From the NCBI RefSeq assembly GCF_036588685.1, contig NC_086373.1:50909164-50973163 (forward strand): 64,000 bases of DNA, given 5' to 3'. The notes under the pieces were generated by a model. The model saw nothing but the letters and a program-made list of their open reading frames with translations, did no database searches and was not told the origin of the DNA. The translations under genes and the position numbers were made by a program. Source of the stretch: Mytilus trossulus. Lineage: Eukaryota; Mollusca; Bivalvia; Mytilida; Mytilidae. This document shows positions 12,101 to 21,949 of this stretch, one piece after another (position 1 is the first letter of the stretch; every line of letters begins with the position of its first letter).

Positions 12101-15100
12101 AAATAATTATATTTATAAGTACGTCTGAGTTAGTGACAACTCTACAACAGATTTATCCATCGGATCACATACAATATATAGATTATAACATGGCATTTTC
12201 CCATCAAACCCCTTATCAGAGATTTCCAATAAAATGACTTTACTCGACATAACCGACCTTACTCAACGTATGTCGTCCTACTGCATTGAAGCATGACGGA
12301 GGGGAGCATACACTGCATGCATGTTTTGCTCTATGAACAAGCATTGTTGCTGGAATATGCCTTCAGTAAAATTCAACCCCAACTATTTTTTTAACTCTTT
12401 AAACATTTTGTCATTAACTTTGAATGATTTTATTGACATAAATACTATAATGGAACAAGTAAATTAGCAACTTGTAATCAAACACACCCATCATTTCTTG
12501 TCATTTCACTTGACCCATATTTTAGTTCTTCTCACATTGTGAATTTTAAAAACTACCAAGACGACATTTAGCATACTAATATTAAAATGACGAATTCCGA
12601 AGCGAGAAGGTTGCCTCTTTATTGTTTTAAAAAGATTTAACGTTTAAAGTAAATTCCAACACACCCAAATATAAAAGGTGTACTCGACTGAAAACAAAAT
12701 AATATTTTTCTGTAATTTAATTGAAGATAATTTGATGTGGACATAAATTCATATCAATGATATATTTTTCAAAAGTACTTTCTCGCGTCTTTACCTATAC
12801 CAAATAATGGGGCTTGGCTTTTGTTTAAGTATACATAAACATCCGAGGATACAGGGGTAGAAAGCGTACTTCCCTTTTCGATCGATAAATAAGTTTTAAA
12901 ATCTCATGTTTTCCACAATATCATTTTAGCGTATAATTGTCCAAATTGTTTTTTGCATCGCTTCGCTCGTCAGTCACCCTCTTTCAGATATCTTGGATCC
13001 GGTCATAATCACAAACTGTATTGCACGGAAAAAAAAACTTAAATGATTTTCGTTTGACTTTGATAAATACTTTAAAAAACAACAATGTCTGAACATTAGG
13101 CATCTCGTATGTGATTTAAAAGTTTAAAACTACGAACTGAATTAGTCTTTTTTCCCGTGATTTAGTATATATAAAAAAGAAGATGCGGTATGACTGCCAA
13201 TGAGACAACTACCCACAAAAGACCAAAATGACACAAACATTAACAACTATAGGTCACCGTACGGCCTTCAACAATGAACAAAGCCCATACCGCTCACTGA
13301 ATACAGAAATGTGATACTGACGTGTAATCTAATGGACACCTGGGCACTACTACTTAAAATCTGCTATACAATTATGACCACTAATGGTCCTACAGATACT
13401 CTGTAATTTTGACATGAAAAAAGGTCTCGCTTTTCTAGAGTGTCTATGAATATTTTATTCTTAATTTGGGATATATACAAAAATCAAGGTGCAGTATGAT
13501 TTTCAATGAGACAACTCTTCACAAGAGAACAAATTACACAGAAATTTTAACAACTATAGTCCAACGAAGGTGTTTCAACAATGAGCAAAGCCCATACAGC
13601 ATAGTCAGCTATAAGAGGCTCCAAAATGACAAACGTAAAACAACAAAAACTAACAGGCAAATTAATCTTAAAAAAAAATCAACGAAAACACAATAACAAA
13701 CGATAAGCACTGAATTAAAATTTTCTGACTTGGAACAGTCACATCCGCACTAGGACAATGGTGTAACAGTACGAAATCAATATTATAAACGGGATAATTA
13801 TTCTTTATTTATTAGTTGTAGTTGTTTTAAAGAGAGTGTTCAGCAGCTGTGGATACTATCATTTCGGTACATAGAGCTTACTGTATTTGGAAATACTAGA
13901 AATGGCTAGCGGTTTTTATGCTTCGTTTCAGTCTCACGAGTCAATCCCTATCTATCTGTTTTAATTGTGATCATGATGATTTGATAAACATACTTCTTAG
14001 GGGCCAGCTGAAGGACGCCTCCGGGTGCGGGAATTTCTCGCTACATTGAAGACCTGTTGGTGACCTTCTGCTGTTGGTTTTTTATTTGGTCGAGTTGTTG
14101 TCTCTTTGACACATTCCCCATTTCCATTCTCAATTTTATTCTATGATTGGCTATTACTTGGATATTTATAAAAACTATTTATCATAGATATGCATGCGTA
14201 AAATAAGTTCTCGACATAAACCGGCTGAAACATAAAACAAGAATTAAACCTCACGGTATACTTACGACGAGAAGACTCAAGCTTTTATATATAATACATG
14301 TACTTACGACGAAGATTATGCCTCAAGCTATAGCATTTATGATGATGATGATACTGATGTATGTCTTATATCCAGCGACAAATATTACATATATATTGAG
14401 GATGATGAAAAGTAATTATAATGATAAATACATATACCTTTTTAAACATGCCCGACAGTTAAGAGTAGCATTTTCATATGCTAGCTAACAAATGAGCGTA
14501 ACCACTATAAAGAAACACTTGTCTTTCTACTAGTAAACCAATACCTGCTCTTGCTCGTAAATGCATCATGCTTCGTGGAGAAGCCGAAAAATGCAGTCTT
14601 AAAGTCATTCGATCAGGGGGTCCAACAGAATAATTGAATTTGTATTCGGGGCTAGCTTGCGACCAGTCAATCCCATATACAAGTATATAATTATGAATAT
14701 AAAATGGGTTTTTTTTCAGTCGTGTAACACCTTCACTGGTGATCCTGTCATTGGATCTGTCGCATAGTTGTCATTTTTTTTTATATATATATATACCTCC
14801 AAAGCGAGACAAAAGTTGAAACTGAAAATTTTCCCTAACTCAATCAATATATGCGATAGCTTTAGAATCTACTTCTAATTGAATAAATACGAGTAAAAGA
14901 AAATTCCCGTAAAGACTGAAGTGACATTAAAGTTGTCTAAAAAATGTAACAGCTATGTAAATTGAAATTCTCATCTACTTTTAATTAGAAATACTGGGGA
15001 CAGGATATTTTTATCAAATTACTATAATAAGTTGATAGTTTACTATCCACAGTGGTCAATGCAGGTTATTAGTCATCAATCGATAATCAAGTACACCTTC

Positions 15101-17267
15101 TAAATTACAATCTAACGAATTGGTGTACACATTTATTTACACTCATTATTATCAACTACATTTTTCCTTTTATAATGTTCGTCGACTTTCTTTTGAAAGA
15201 AAATTATATGTCAACTACTAAAATTTAAAGAAGTACATGACCTGGACTTGTTTTTTTTTTAAATATTCACTTGTCTTCCCGTTGACGTACGTTTCCCTGT
15301 TGAATTTGTTTTTAGAAGATTGTAAATTGAGGAGATTAAGTGCAGATGGAGAGAACATTTGAAATGATACTTAATAAAGTATGATGCAATCTCAGTTTTC
15401 AACTTTAACTGAGGCACGTTCTGATTAACATTTTGCGCTCATTTTTTTTTTGAAATTACGACAAAATCTATATAAATTAATACCCACGGAAATTAAATAT
15501 TATAACACATAAAAAATCAAAAAGAAGAATCTATCTGATAAAGACAAACAAAATCAATACAATTAAAATGACAAATAATAGGTTCATTAAATTTTGCAAT
15601 TTTATCTGAAAATCAAAGTCATTGTCAAAACTATGAAAGACAACTCCAATGAATCGTTTGATAGGTAAAGATACGTATATATACGTGGTCTTATAACAGT
15701 GAAGTTTAGGCGGGAATATCAATAATCACGTGATATATAGAAATCATGATTTCTTTCGTTTTTCAGCATCTTAGATATATTTGATATTGATAAAATTTAT
15801 TATGAATGGGTTTCATAGTTTAGGAATACTTTAGTTAAAACTTGAGTAACGTATTTAACAAAATTAATTGGTTAGCAATAACCGGTCCCGTTACGTTCGT
15901 ACGTCGAGTTAGGTTCGTATGTCATTTTATTGGAAATCTCTATCAGCCCATGACCGATATGTTCTTATAATCATATGCTTCAGCAGAAGACATACAGACA
16001 ATAACTGTTTTCAAAACTTCCAAAAAAGAATCCATTTATGGTATCATTTGTTTTGCATTTTTTTTTAAATATACATTCTGAATTCTAAATATTTCACTAA
16101 GCACGTACCATTGAGGTGCACGTGTATTTCCCGAAATTTGCCGATTGACGTCGAAATGCCATGCAATAACATTACAGGAAGGCATGCGATATTAACTGGA
16201 AACAAGTGGTAACGAATATCATATCACATTAGGCTAAGACAATACTTTTTATTTTATAGATAGGTTATATACAAATTACAGCTTTATCAAGGGGTATATT
16301 TAGTAAATGATGAACCTTTTACGTACAACGTTTGATTGCCAACCTAAATTAGGTATTTTACTAAAATTTTCGTTCATATATAATAGATATAAAACAAAAC
16401 TTACCTGTTTAATGAACTTTACAAGAAAAATGGCAAATTATTTATTGTTATGATGTATATATGCTATACAGAAACGGAAGCCATATTGTGTCAGGTTTTC
16501 GAAAATTCATCTTTTGTGGATGCATATTTATTACTAAAGCACCAGATATATTACTATGCTACATCCGTTGCTAGTCAAGTAAATTATCAAACCTGCTGAA
16601 TACTACCGCCGTTTGAGAGTTACATTTTGGGTAATCCTAGGGTTCGTACCAATTTCCTGGGATTTGAAGAGCAATGCAAAAAACAAATCAAATGGATAAA
16701 TTCCGAGAGACATAGGGAACATACCTAACTGCAGAAATATTATAATATTCATAATTCAATTTCAATTCTTTTCTTCCAATAATATAAGAATTATCCGTGC
16801 AAACGTATGAAAGTAAGGACAGCTATACACACTTAAAAAATCAGTTGAAATGGGCTTTCGTCAGAATGTAGTTGTTTTTTGATAAATTATTCGTTGCTTT
16901 ATTTCTTTTTATAAAATATTTCATAAAAAGGCATTAATTTTCAATTAGGTCGAATACAATTGTTTGTCCCAAGAAAAAAAACACATCCACACCCAAAATT
17001 TTATTGTCGGTACCATTACTAAAATAACTTAATCGGCTCTTGTTTTCAGTTCAAGGCTACTGGATTGGAGGCTACAATTTCAAAATGAATGGAAATTTTG
17101 AGTGGATCAGTAATCAAGATCAATTGATGACATACAGTGACTTCGGCTTAAAAGACTACCCGAACATACAAAGATGTCTCTCATACTGGAAGAATTATGG
17201 ATACGCTTGGGGTGATGGTACTTGTACCAAACCATTACATTATGTGTGTGAATTTACCAAACAATAA
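5855..17267 (+). CDS. secreted PAN/apple-like + C-type lectin domain protein (4 exons)
   Basis: Spliced gene, exons 5855-6152, 8633-8724, 9829-9925 and 17050-17267. All introns are GT/AG and the phases (1, 0, 1) join into 234 codons ending in TAA. ATG 5855 is the first ATG of the frame. Residues 1-18 form a signal peptide. Residues ~45-94 are rich in cysteine (C54, C58, C64, C65, C68, C76, C84, C85) and resemble a PAN/apple module. Residues ~106-234 are a C-type lectin domain with CPGC at 106-109, GGKLLEAET at 137-145, YWIGGY at 166-171 and disulfide cysteines C133/C135, C205, C221 and C229. The EPN/QPD calcium-sugar motif is not visible, and the WND position reads W216-G217-D218, so sugar specificity is open. 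One N-glycosylation site lies at N39. Family knowledge suggests extracellular recognition, for example of microbes; the ligand is unknown. No canonical AATAAA was found soon after the stop. Confidence 0.85.
6165..7057 (-). mobile_element. LINE fragment (C-terminal part of ORF2) in lectin intron 1
   Basis: On the minus strand, 6,779-6,330 encodes ~150 residues with the zinc-knuckle-like CKVCKILDDEEHFFLHC, the usual tail of non-LTR reverse transcriptase proteins (zf-RVT-like). The upstream part to ~7,050 continues the same protein with stops or frameshifts (ELGRFPL-type motif). The 3' end (6,165) carries GTAATAAAGTT. The right arm joins the two flanks directly (near 34,890), so the element inserted in the left arm after duplication or was lost precisely from the right. 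5'-truncated and dead. Confidence 0.75.
8048..8146. repeat. small foldback (MITE-like)
   Basis: Arms 8,048-8,076 and 8,118-8,146 are complementary at 28 of 29 positions, starting GTTACATAGTGTG. The 41-bp centre is unrelated. Not seen in the matching intron of the right arm. Confidence 0.75.
8405..8589 (+). repeat. truncated copy of the GAGCCTCTAG-ended bivalve repeat
   Basis: Matches the last ~180 bp of the element at 57,787-59,100 up to its terminal GGCTCTTTAGAGCCTCTAG. It ends 43 bp before exon 2 of the lectin gene, and the T-rich acceptor tract begins where the repeat stops. Confidence 0.8.
8633..8724 (+). CDS. lectin exon 2: start of the lectin domain
   Basis: Acceptor TTTCATTTAG|AC, donor GCCAAG|GTAAGC. 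Codes residues 100-130 with CPGC and YGSSYYK, the usual opening of a C-type lectin domain. Too short to be found as an open frame; identified by splice sites, phase and the mirrored exon. Confidence 0.85.
9150..9540. repeat. dispersed repeat in lectin intron 2
   Basis: Has the AGGTCACCGTATGG / AAAGCCCATAC / CAGGCTCCTGAACAAGAACAG order of the abundant dispersed family. The inverted equivalent is at 31,545-31,760 in the other arm's intron 2. Confidence 0.65.
9829..9925 (+). CDS. lectin exon 3: second alpha-helix region of the lectin domain
   Basis: Acceptor CCGCCAACAG|ACAAG, donor ACAGGAG|GTAAGT. Codes residues 131-162, including C133, C135 and the family motif GGKLLEAETPQEN. The mirrored exon is open and 93% identical by eye. 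Confidence 0.88.
9960..10290. repeat. dispersed repeat copies in lectin intron 3
   Basis: Starts with a copy of AAGAAGATGTGGTAT and ends with the opposite-strand form (GGAGAGTTGTCTCATTGGC). Between them is a GTTCGGTGTGAGCCATGG segment also found near 48,640. Confidence 0.65.
10557..10778 (-). mobile_element. tRNA-derived SINE-like element, copy 1, main part
   Basis: Minus strand carries an RNA polymerase III box B, GGTTCGAATCC, about 60 bp after a box A-like TGATCTAGCGGG. It has a tRNA-like stem-loop order and an AT-repeat tail at its 3' end (10,541-10,556). It is the same element as 39,258-39,586. The remaining piece of this copy lies at 12,039-12,099, separated by a 1.26-kb insertion. Confidence 0.8.
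10779..12038. mobile_element. 1.26-kb insertion splitting the SINE-like element
   Basis: It sits between ACATGATA and CAGATCAGC, which are ~30 bp apart in the intact copy at 39,258-39,586. It contains a palindrome (11,234-11,346) and segments related to 15,890-16,230 (ATTGAGGTG, ATTTGCCGA, GGCATGTGATAAC). It is probably a non-autonomous DNA element. I found no protein in it, and its terminal repeats are not certain. Confidence 0.55.
11234..11346. repeat. palindrome around CTAGGGCTGATATTG
   Basis: Arms 11,234-11,281 and 11,300-11,346 are reverse complements over ~47 bp with few mismatches, with an 18-bp loop. It could extrude as a cruciform. It lies inside the 1.26-kb insertion and accounts for a short apparent reading frame there. 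Confidence 0.8.
12039..12099 (-). mobile_element. SINE-like element, copy 1, detached end
   Basis: Near-perfect match to 39,529-39,587 over CAGATCAGCTAAATTATC to GATACAGTCACAG. It is the part of copy 1 beyond the insertion. Confidence 0.8.
12100..13165. other. lectin intron 3, no exon seen
   Basis: AT-rich. 12,200-12,290 is the inverted equivalent of 15,890-15,950 (AATAAAATGAC / GTCATTTTATTGG), so it belongs to a repeat family. Nothing else recognised. Confidence 0.45.
13170..13660. repeat. two direct copies of the AGAAGATG..GGTATG repeat
   Basis: 13,178-13,300 and 13,470-13,660 carry the same order (CCAATGAGACAACT, then ACTATAG, then CAACAATGA, then AAGCCCATAC), about 295 bp apart. The second is more diverged and gives a meaningless 76-codon frame. 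Confidence 0.7.
14000..14146 (+). mobile_element. solo 3' end of the Penelope-like element
   Basis: About 90% identical by eye to 23,635-23,778, the 3' end of the reverse transcriptase element: GAAGGACGCCTCCGG, CTACATTGAAGACCTG, GACACATTCCCCATTTCC. 5'-truncated insertion in lectin intron 3. Confidence 0.8.
14150..15885. other. lectin intron 3, no gene
   Basis: Short GATGAT and TA runs near 14,340 and 14,780. No coding exon or strong repeat recognised. Confidence 0.4.
15890..16230. repeat. diverged repeat related to 11,350-12,290
   Basis: Shares TTTATTGGAAATCTCT, CATATGCTTCA, ATTGAGGTG, GCATGCGATA and neighbours with the insertion at 10,779-12,038, partly in inverted order. It is a decayed non-autonomous element of the same family. 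Confidence 0.5.
17050..17267 (+). CDS. lectin exon 4: C-terminal half of the lectin domain
   Basis: Acceptor TTGTTTTCAG|TTCAAGG. Codes residues 163-234 with YWIGGY, NFEWIS, RCLSYW, WGDGTC and YVCEF, then TAA at 17265-17267. These are the signature beta-strand and cysteine positions of the fold. Confidence 0.9.
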
Positions 17268-17300
17268 CCATTATGTTATATGGAGATTGGTTCTCTTGGT

Positions 17301-17414
17301 GACGACCCGAACATACAGAGATGTCTTTTATACTGGATGAATTACGGATATGCTTGGGGTGATAGTGTTTGTGCCCGTCCATTTCCTTATGTGTGTCAAT
17401 TTATCAAAAGATGA
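17301..17414 (+). pseudogene. partial extra copy of lectin exon 4
   Basis: In-frame 37 codons plus TGA, homologous to residues ~198-234 of the gene just upstream, with RCLLYW, WGDSVC and YVCQF conserved. It has no acceptor and no first half of the exon, so it cannot stand alone. It is flanked by short direct repeats (GGTTCTCTT / GGTTCTTTT) and is missing at the mirrored place of the right arm. It came from either a second lectin gene or a local exon duplication. Confidence 0.8.
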
Positions 17415-17639
17415 TCAATTTGTATATGAGCAATGGCTCTTTTGATGGTTCTTTTAATTTTCTCTCATTCACACTCTTTAGGCTGTCTTGTTAAGAATTG
17501 TATTATTATTCTTGAACGATCTTCTTGAGTAAATTTGGTCTATATAGTCATCGAAAAAGTTACCATCTCAAATCTGGAGTTGATCAAAACACTAATTGCT
17601 GGAGTCACTGTTGATGGCAATATCTTAGTATGAAAAATT

Positions 17640-20600
17640 TATGAAGACTCCTCCAAAGTTAAACGACTTATCAACCTTTTTGAAATACAAAGTTGTTTGA
17701 TGTCTTCTGATGGGGATACAAAAGGAGAATCATTGTCTGCCATAACTACTTTTGTTAAAGATTTTCTGCTTGAAAAGCGTCGAAAAGCCTGTAAAAATTT
17801 TTCTTCTGACAAATTTGTAACGACTTCAAGGTGTATCACTCTAGTAGAGGCTCAAGTGAATAAACATAGTTATGTAGACTTTATTTATGACTTTTTTTTT
17901 ATCTGTAAAGCGCCTGTGAAATCTATCACTGTAGCTGTAAACGGGTCAGCTTCTTGTAAACGAATTTTGGGCAATGACGGCGGATCCGGTGCTGCATATG
18001 GTTGTCCAACATCCTTTCTACAAGTTACACATTTCCTGAGTGTTTTTCGAACAAACTGACTGATTGCAGGTATCCAATAACTTTGTCTCAAATGATAGAT
18101 TTTGGCATTTACTCCGGAATGACAAATTCTTTCATGGGCATCTAATACAATAAGTTTAGAAATTGTATGATCGTTAGGTAAGATATACGGATATTTGAGG
18201 ACTCCGATAAGTATGGTGGTCGGATGCGAGCATTTCGAATTTTCGTGATTTCTCCTTTCAATTTCACGCGAGATCGAGAAATCGGGAAATCGAGAAAGCG
18301 AAATCAAGAGATAAAGAAATCTGGAAATCAAGAAATCTATTTCATTTCCCGTCTTCTCTTTCGAGTTTTCGCGCCTTTGCTTTTTCGATTTCTTGATTTC
18401 GCGTTTTAGCTTTTTCGATTTCCCGATATCCTGATTTCTCAATTTCTATATTTCTACATTTCGCTTTCTCGATTTCCCTATTTCCCGATTTCTCGATTTT
18501 GCGATTTCGCGTTTGCAAAGTGAAAGGGGAAAACACGAAAAGGTGAAATGGCCACATCTTGCCACCATAGATAAGGGCGCATTCTGCATTCTTCCTCCAC
18601 ATCTGATGATGTTCCTGTCGTCAAGAAATAATCATCATTGTTTGATTTTCGGTAAACTGTTCCGTGATTTACTGTTATACTTAAATGAGTTATTTTCCGT
18701 AGCAAAAGCCGTTTCCTGACAATTTCGAATACATAACTCAACAGATTTGGATAATTCACTTGGTTTAAAATGTTCTGGTGTCCATAATTTTGTTTTAATT
18801 CTACAGTTTTCTATAAACCGTAGTACATATATGACGGCGTGATACGTAACAGTTTCTGGTACGACAAATAACTTCCAATATCAATAATAAGGTTAATTCC
18901 AAATTGGCAAATCGAATCGTCCTTTGGTTGGCTAACACATGTACTTTCATTTTCACAAAACTGATAAATACGTGTCGATTGATGTTGATTTTGAGTATGT
19001 TAAACTGTCTGTTAACAAATGCGGAACTTTAATCCATAATGTGCTGTTTGTGTATTGCTCGGCCGTTATCCCTCGTGTTATAAGATCGGCTGGGTTATCG
19101 CTTTTAGAGCAATACTTCCATTCCCATGATTTTGTCAATTCGTTTATTTCATTCACCCGCAGATCCTTTAACGGAGCTTCTCTGACTCTGACATTACAAG
19201 TGCTGTCTTGTGTTCGTTACATATATATCCTACCGCACCATATATCTGTGTACTTGCGTCAACAAATATGTGAAGATTGTGTTGTGTTGATCCTGTAGTC
19301 TCAGTGAAATAATATCGAGGAAAGACTGTTTGTGTTGCGGTCTCAACATTCTCGCGTATACCGATCCATTGGTAACATAGGTCTCCTTCTATTATAGTGT
19401 CCCATTGTAATCCAAGTTTCTATTGTTCTTGCAACAAAATTTTAGCAGTAGTTCTAGCGGATCGTAAATTCCTGACGAGTATCTCAATATTTCTCGTTTA
19501 GTTACAAGTTTTGTTGTACTTTTTTCTTGCGTGGATAGAAAAGATAATCTGTGTGGCTATTCCATCTCATTCCCAATACTTTCGTGTCTGTGTCCGTGTC
19601 TAACACATTCTGAGATACTGCTTGTTGTCGTACCTTTATGTTGTTCGAATTCCAAGACCTCAAATTAAATCCTGCCTTACTCATCATTTATCTTGCTTGC
19701 TCAAAGAAGTTTAAAGCGTCATTCTCTCTGTCAATGCTAGTCAAAATGTTATCGACATACAAATCCCGTTCAAGCATTCTTGCGGTATTACTGTTGATTT
19801 GCTGTAAATATTTTAACAGAGTAGCGCTCAAGATAAATGGTAAGCAAGTTGCTCCAAATAGTACCACTTTAAATCTATACGTCATTAACGGACTGGTTAC
19901 GTCTGAAGGGTTACTTTACCATAGAACTCGGGTTACATCTCGGTCGTCTTTGTTGAGCCCTGCATAAAAAAGCCTTCTCAATATCGGTAGTGATAGCATA
20001 ACAATGAAGTCTAAATCTTATCAAGATCTTGGATAAGTCGTTTAACTCTAGAGGAGTCTTTATTAAGCAATCATTCAGACTAGGTTGATTTCGATACATC
20101 TTACAACTGCAGTCATACACTATGCGTATTGGTGTTATACTGGAATCTTTTTTGACAACGGCATGGTGTGGTATACAATGTACCTTGTTAATTGTCGGTT
20201 CTAATTCATCAACCCTTTCAATGAATCCAAACGTTCCTGTTCTTTTATAATATCTCCGTATTTTTTTAACATGGTCGCATCCTTGGCTATTCTTCTAATA
20301 ACATTCTCCGTTCTGCTTTTTGCGACATCATTATTTGACGGTAATTCTTCGTAATCTTGTTTCCATGGTAATTTTGCCAAATACCTATATTCTAGAAATT
20401 CAATTGATGATTCTTGATAGTCTTTCAAATAGTTTGTCCTTTTCTCTTGATTTTTGGACGAATCTGCCTATCGATTGAAGTTTCCAGAACGCTTCCAAAT
20501 TAAATTCTTTTGATTTGTGCAAAACTAGTAATTTAAAGAGGCCAGCTGTCGTAGACGAACGTGCTATACCTGACTGTAAGGGTCCTGATAGCAAATACTA

Positions 20601-20760
20601 GTATCCAAGCTTTGATCTTACCGCGGTCGGTCCATCTTCTCGTATAACCTCGTCATCAATTAAAGTTGTTGTTATGCTCCCAGCGTATTGAGTTTTATCG
20701 TAGTACTTATGTAAGTATGTACATTCTTCCATTACTTATAAGTACCTCCGTATATCCCAA
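17640..20760 (-). pseudogene. BEL/Pao retroelement pol remnant (protease end, RT, RNase H, integrase)
   Basis: Minus strand. From the right: a piece before the RT (AVRSKLGY, 20,600-20,660); the linker FNLEAFWKLQSIG (~20,500); LPWKQDY with NVIRRIAKDATMLKKYG (20,200-20,430); RT block with RIVYDC, DIEKAF, VVLFGATCLPFILSATLL and the active site YVDN in place of YVDD (~19,755); RNase H/linker (18,950-19,160, NPADLITRG); and integrase with AHERICH and CVTC zinc residues, VIDFTG, and MADND as a second catalytic Asp region (17,640-18,220). It ends at 17,640 before the third catalytic residue. Many frameshifts and stops, and no LTR seen. The gag part lies beyond the inserted element, at 23,785-24,430. 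Confidence 0.85.
18222..18590. repeat. low-complexity GAAATCGAGAAA insertion in BEL integrase
   Basis: Words such as GAGAAATCGGGAAATCG and CGATTTCTTGATTTCG run for ~320 bp, first in one orientation, then the other, ending near a unique-looking GGTGGCAAGATGTGGCC. BEL protein homology stops on one side and resumes on the other, so this is an insertion or expansion. The right edge is approximate. Confidence 0.65.
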
Positions 20761-21380
20761 AATTCGTTTCTGTTCTCTTACTTGAGTTTGCCTGAACCAA
20801 ATTGTATGAAACTTATACGCAATGCTTATAACCACAATTCACAAGTCAAGTTTGAATTTTAGTTGCGTCACTTTTACCATTCTAGAATTTTATGCTTCTT
20901 TACAAATAGAAAAGTTGCTGGAAATTTTAGTTTCTGTTTGTCTTAACCAAATTTTAAATAAACTTATAAACCATACAACCAAGATTAAGTTTGAATTTTG
21001 GTGGAGTCATTTTTACTGCTCTAGGGTTGTGCCTTGTTATATTACAAATGGAATCAGATGCTCCGCAGCGTACAGCTTTATACGACCGCAGAGGTACAAG
21101 AGGACAAGTATGGACACAATATTCAAGCTTGATAGAGCTCTGAAGATGGATTGAGATCAAATTTTTGACATAATATTTAGTTTTCTGACACAAAACAAAT
21201 TTCAAGATCTTACAAATCTACTGCGCAATACTGTGTAATTAGAATGAATACACTATGCTGATTACCAGCATTATGCATAATTCAGATCAAGTAAAAAAAT
21301 TTGCAGTGTCACATTTAGAGTTCTTGAGTTGCGACCCTTTATAACAATAATGCTAGCGAGGGCATTATTTGTGTCCCATG
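20760..21380. repeat. second block of the ~160-bp degenerate tandem repeat
   Basis: Three to four diverged units with AACCAAATTGTATGAAACTTAT, AAGTTTGAATTTTAG and CTAGGGTTGTGCC, the same family as 4,510-4,950. It lies between BEL pol and the reverse transcriptase element. Confidence 0.6.
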
Positions 21381-21949
21381 GACATGTTCCCTATTTTTGA
21401 TAAAAGCCTTTAATGTAAGTCACTTTCTTTACAGTTGTATTGATTTAAGTTGCTGTAAATGTCTTATTTATAAAAAAGGATGCAGTATTTTTTTGGCAAA
21501 AAACCAATGCTATCCAAAAGAGTTCAAAGAAGAAAAATGTATTAATAACTATACGTGTAGAAAGCTGTAAAAGGCCCCGATATGGAACATGTGAAACAAT
21601 TCAAACAAAAAAAACTAATTTTAATTTGCGTGTTAATTTACTAAAAACAAATATGAAGGACCTAAACCAATAGAAAAATACTAATTCACAGGCCCTTGAA
21701 GTTGACATGGCATTCGTACTTAAAAAAATTATCAGAGCTTTCTGCTATATTTCATTATTTTATATCTACAGTTTAAGGTTGCAATAAAAAATATCAAAAC
21801 TTTATATGATAAACATAAAAAAAAAGTGATTTTTGATAATTACTGACGAGACAATGGTTTCGTTTAAAACATTAAAGCTCGGATGTAATACATATTTGAA
21901 ATAATACACGTCTATAACCTTTTTGGAATAATACACAGCTAAAGTTGCA

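Larger units (their letters stand above)
5025..17640. repeat. left arm of a large inverted (tail-to-tail) duplication
   Basis: Promoter, four exons, intron ends and flanks match the reverse complement of about 27,455-35,965. Homology starts near 5,025 upstream of the promoter and ends near 17,640, where BEL/Pao sequence starts. By eye, exon 3 of the arms differs at 7 of 97 positions. The arms differ in length (12.6 against 8.5 kb) mainly because transposable elements were inserted separately in each. Shared repeats (for example, left 9,290-9,540 with right 31,545-31,760, both in intron 2) predate the duplication. Confidence 0.85.

Noticed and set aside
16430..16620. Possible extra lectin exon in intron 3 (conserved with 30,355-30,567)
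   Set aside because: The conservation is intron homology between the arms. The left version has stops and no lectin motif; the 70-codon right-hand frame is not matched.
17697..18059. 120-codon plus-strand frame
   Set aside because: It is antisense to the BEL integrase; the minus strand has the recognisable protein.
18342..18602. 86-codon Lys/Glu/Ile-rich minus-strand frame
   Set aside because: It is a direct reading of the GAAATCGAGAAA low-complexity insertion.
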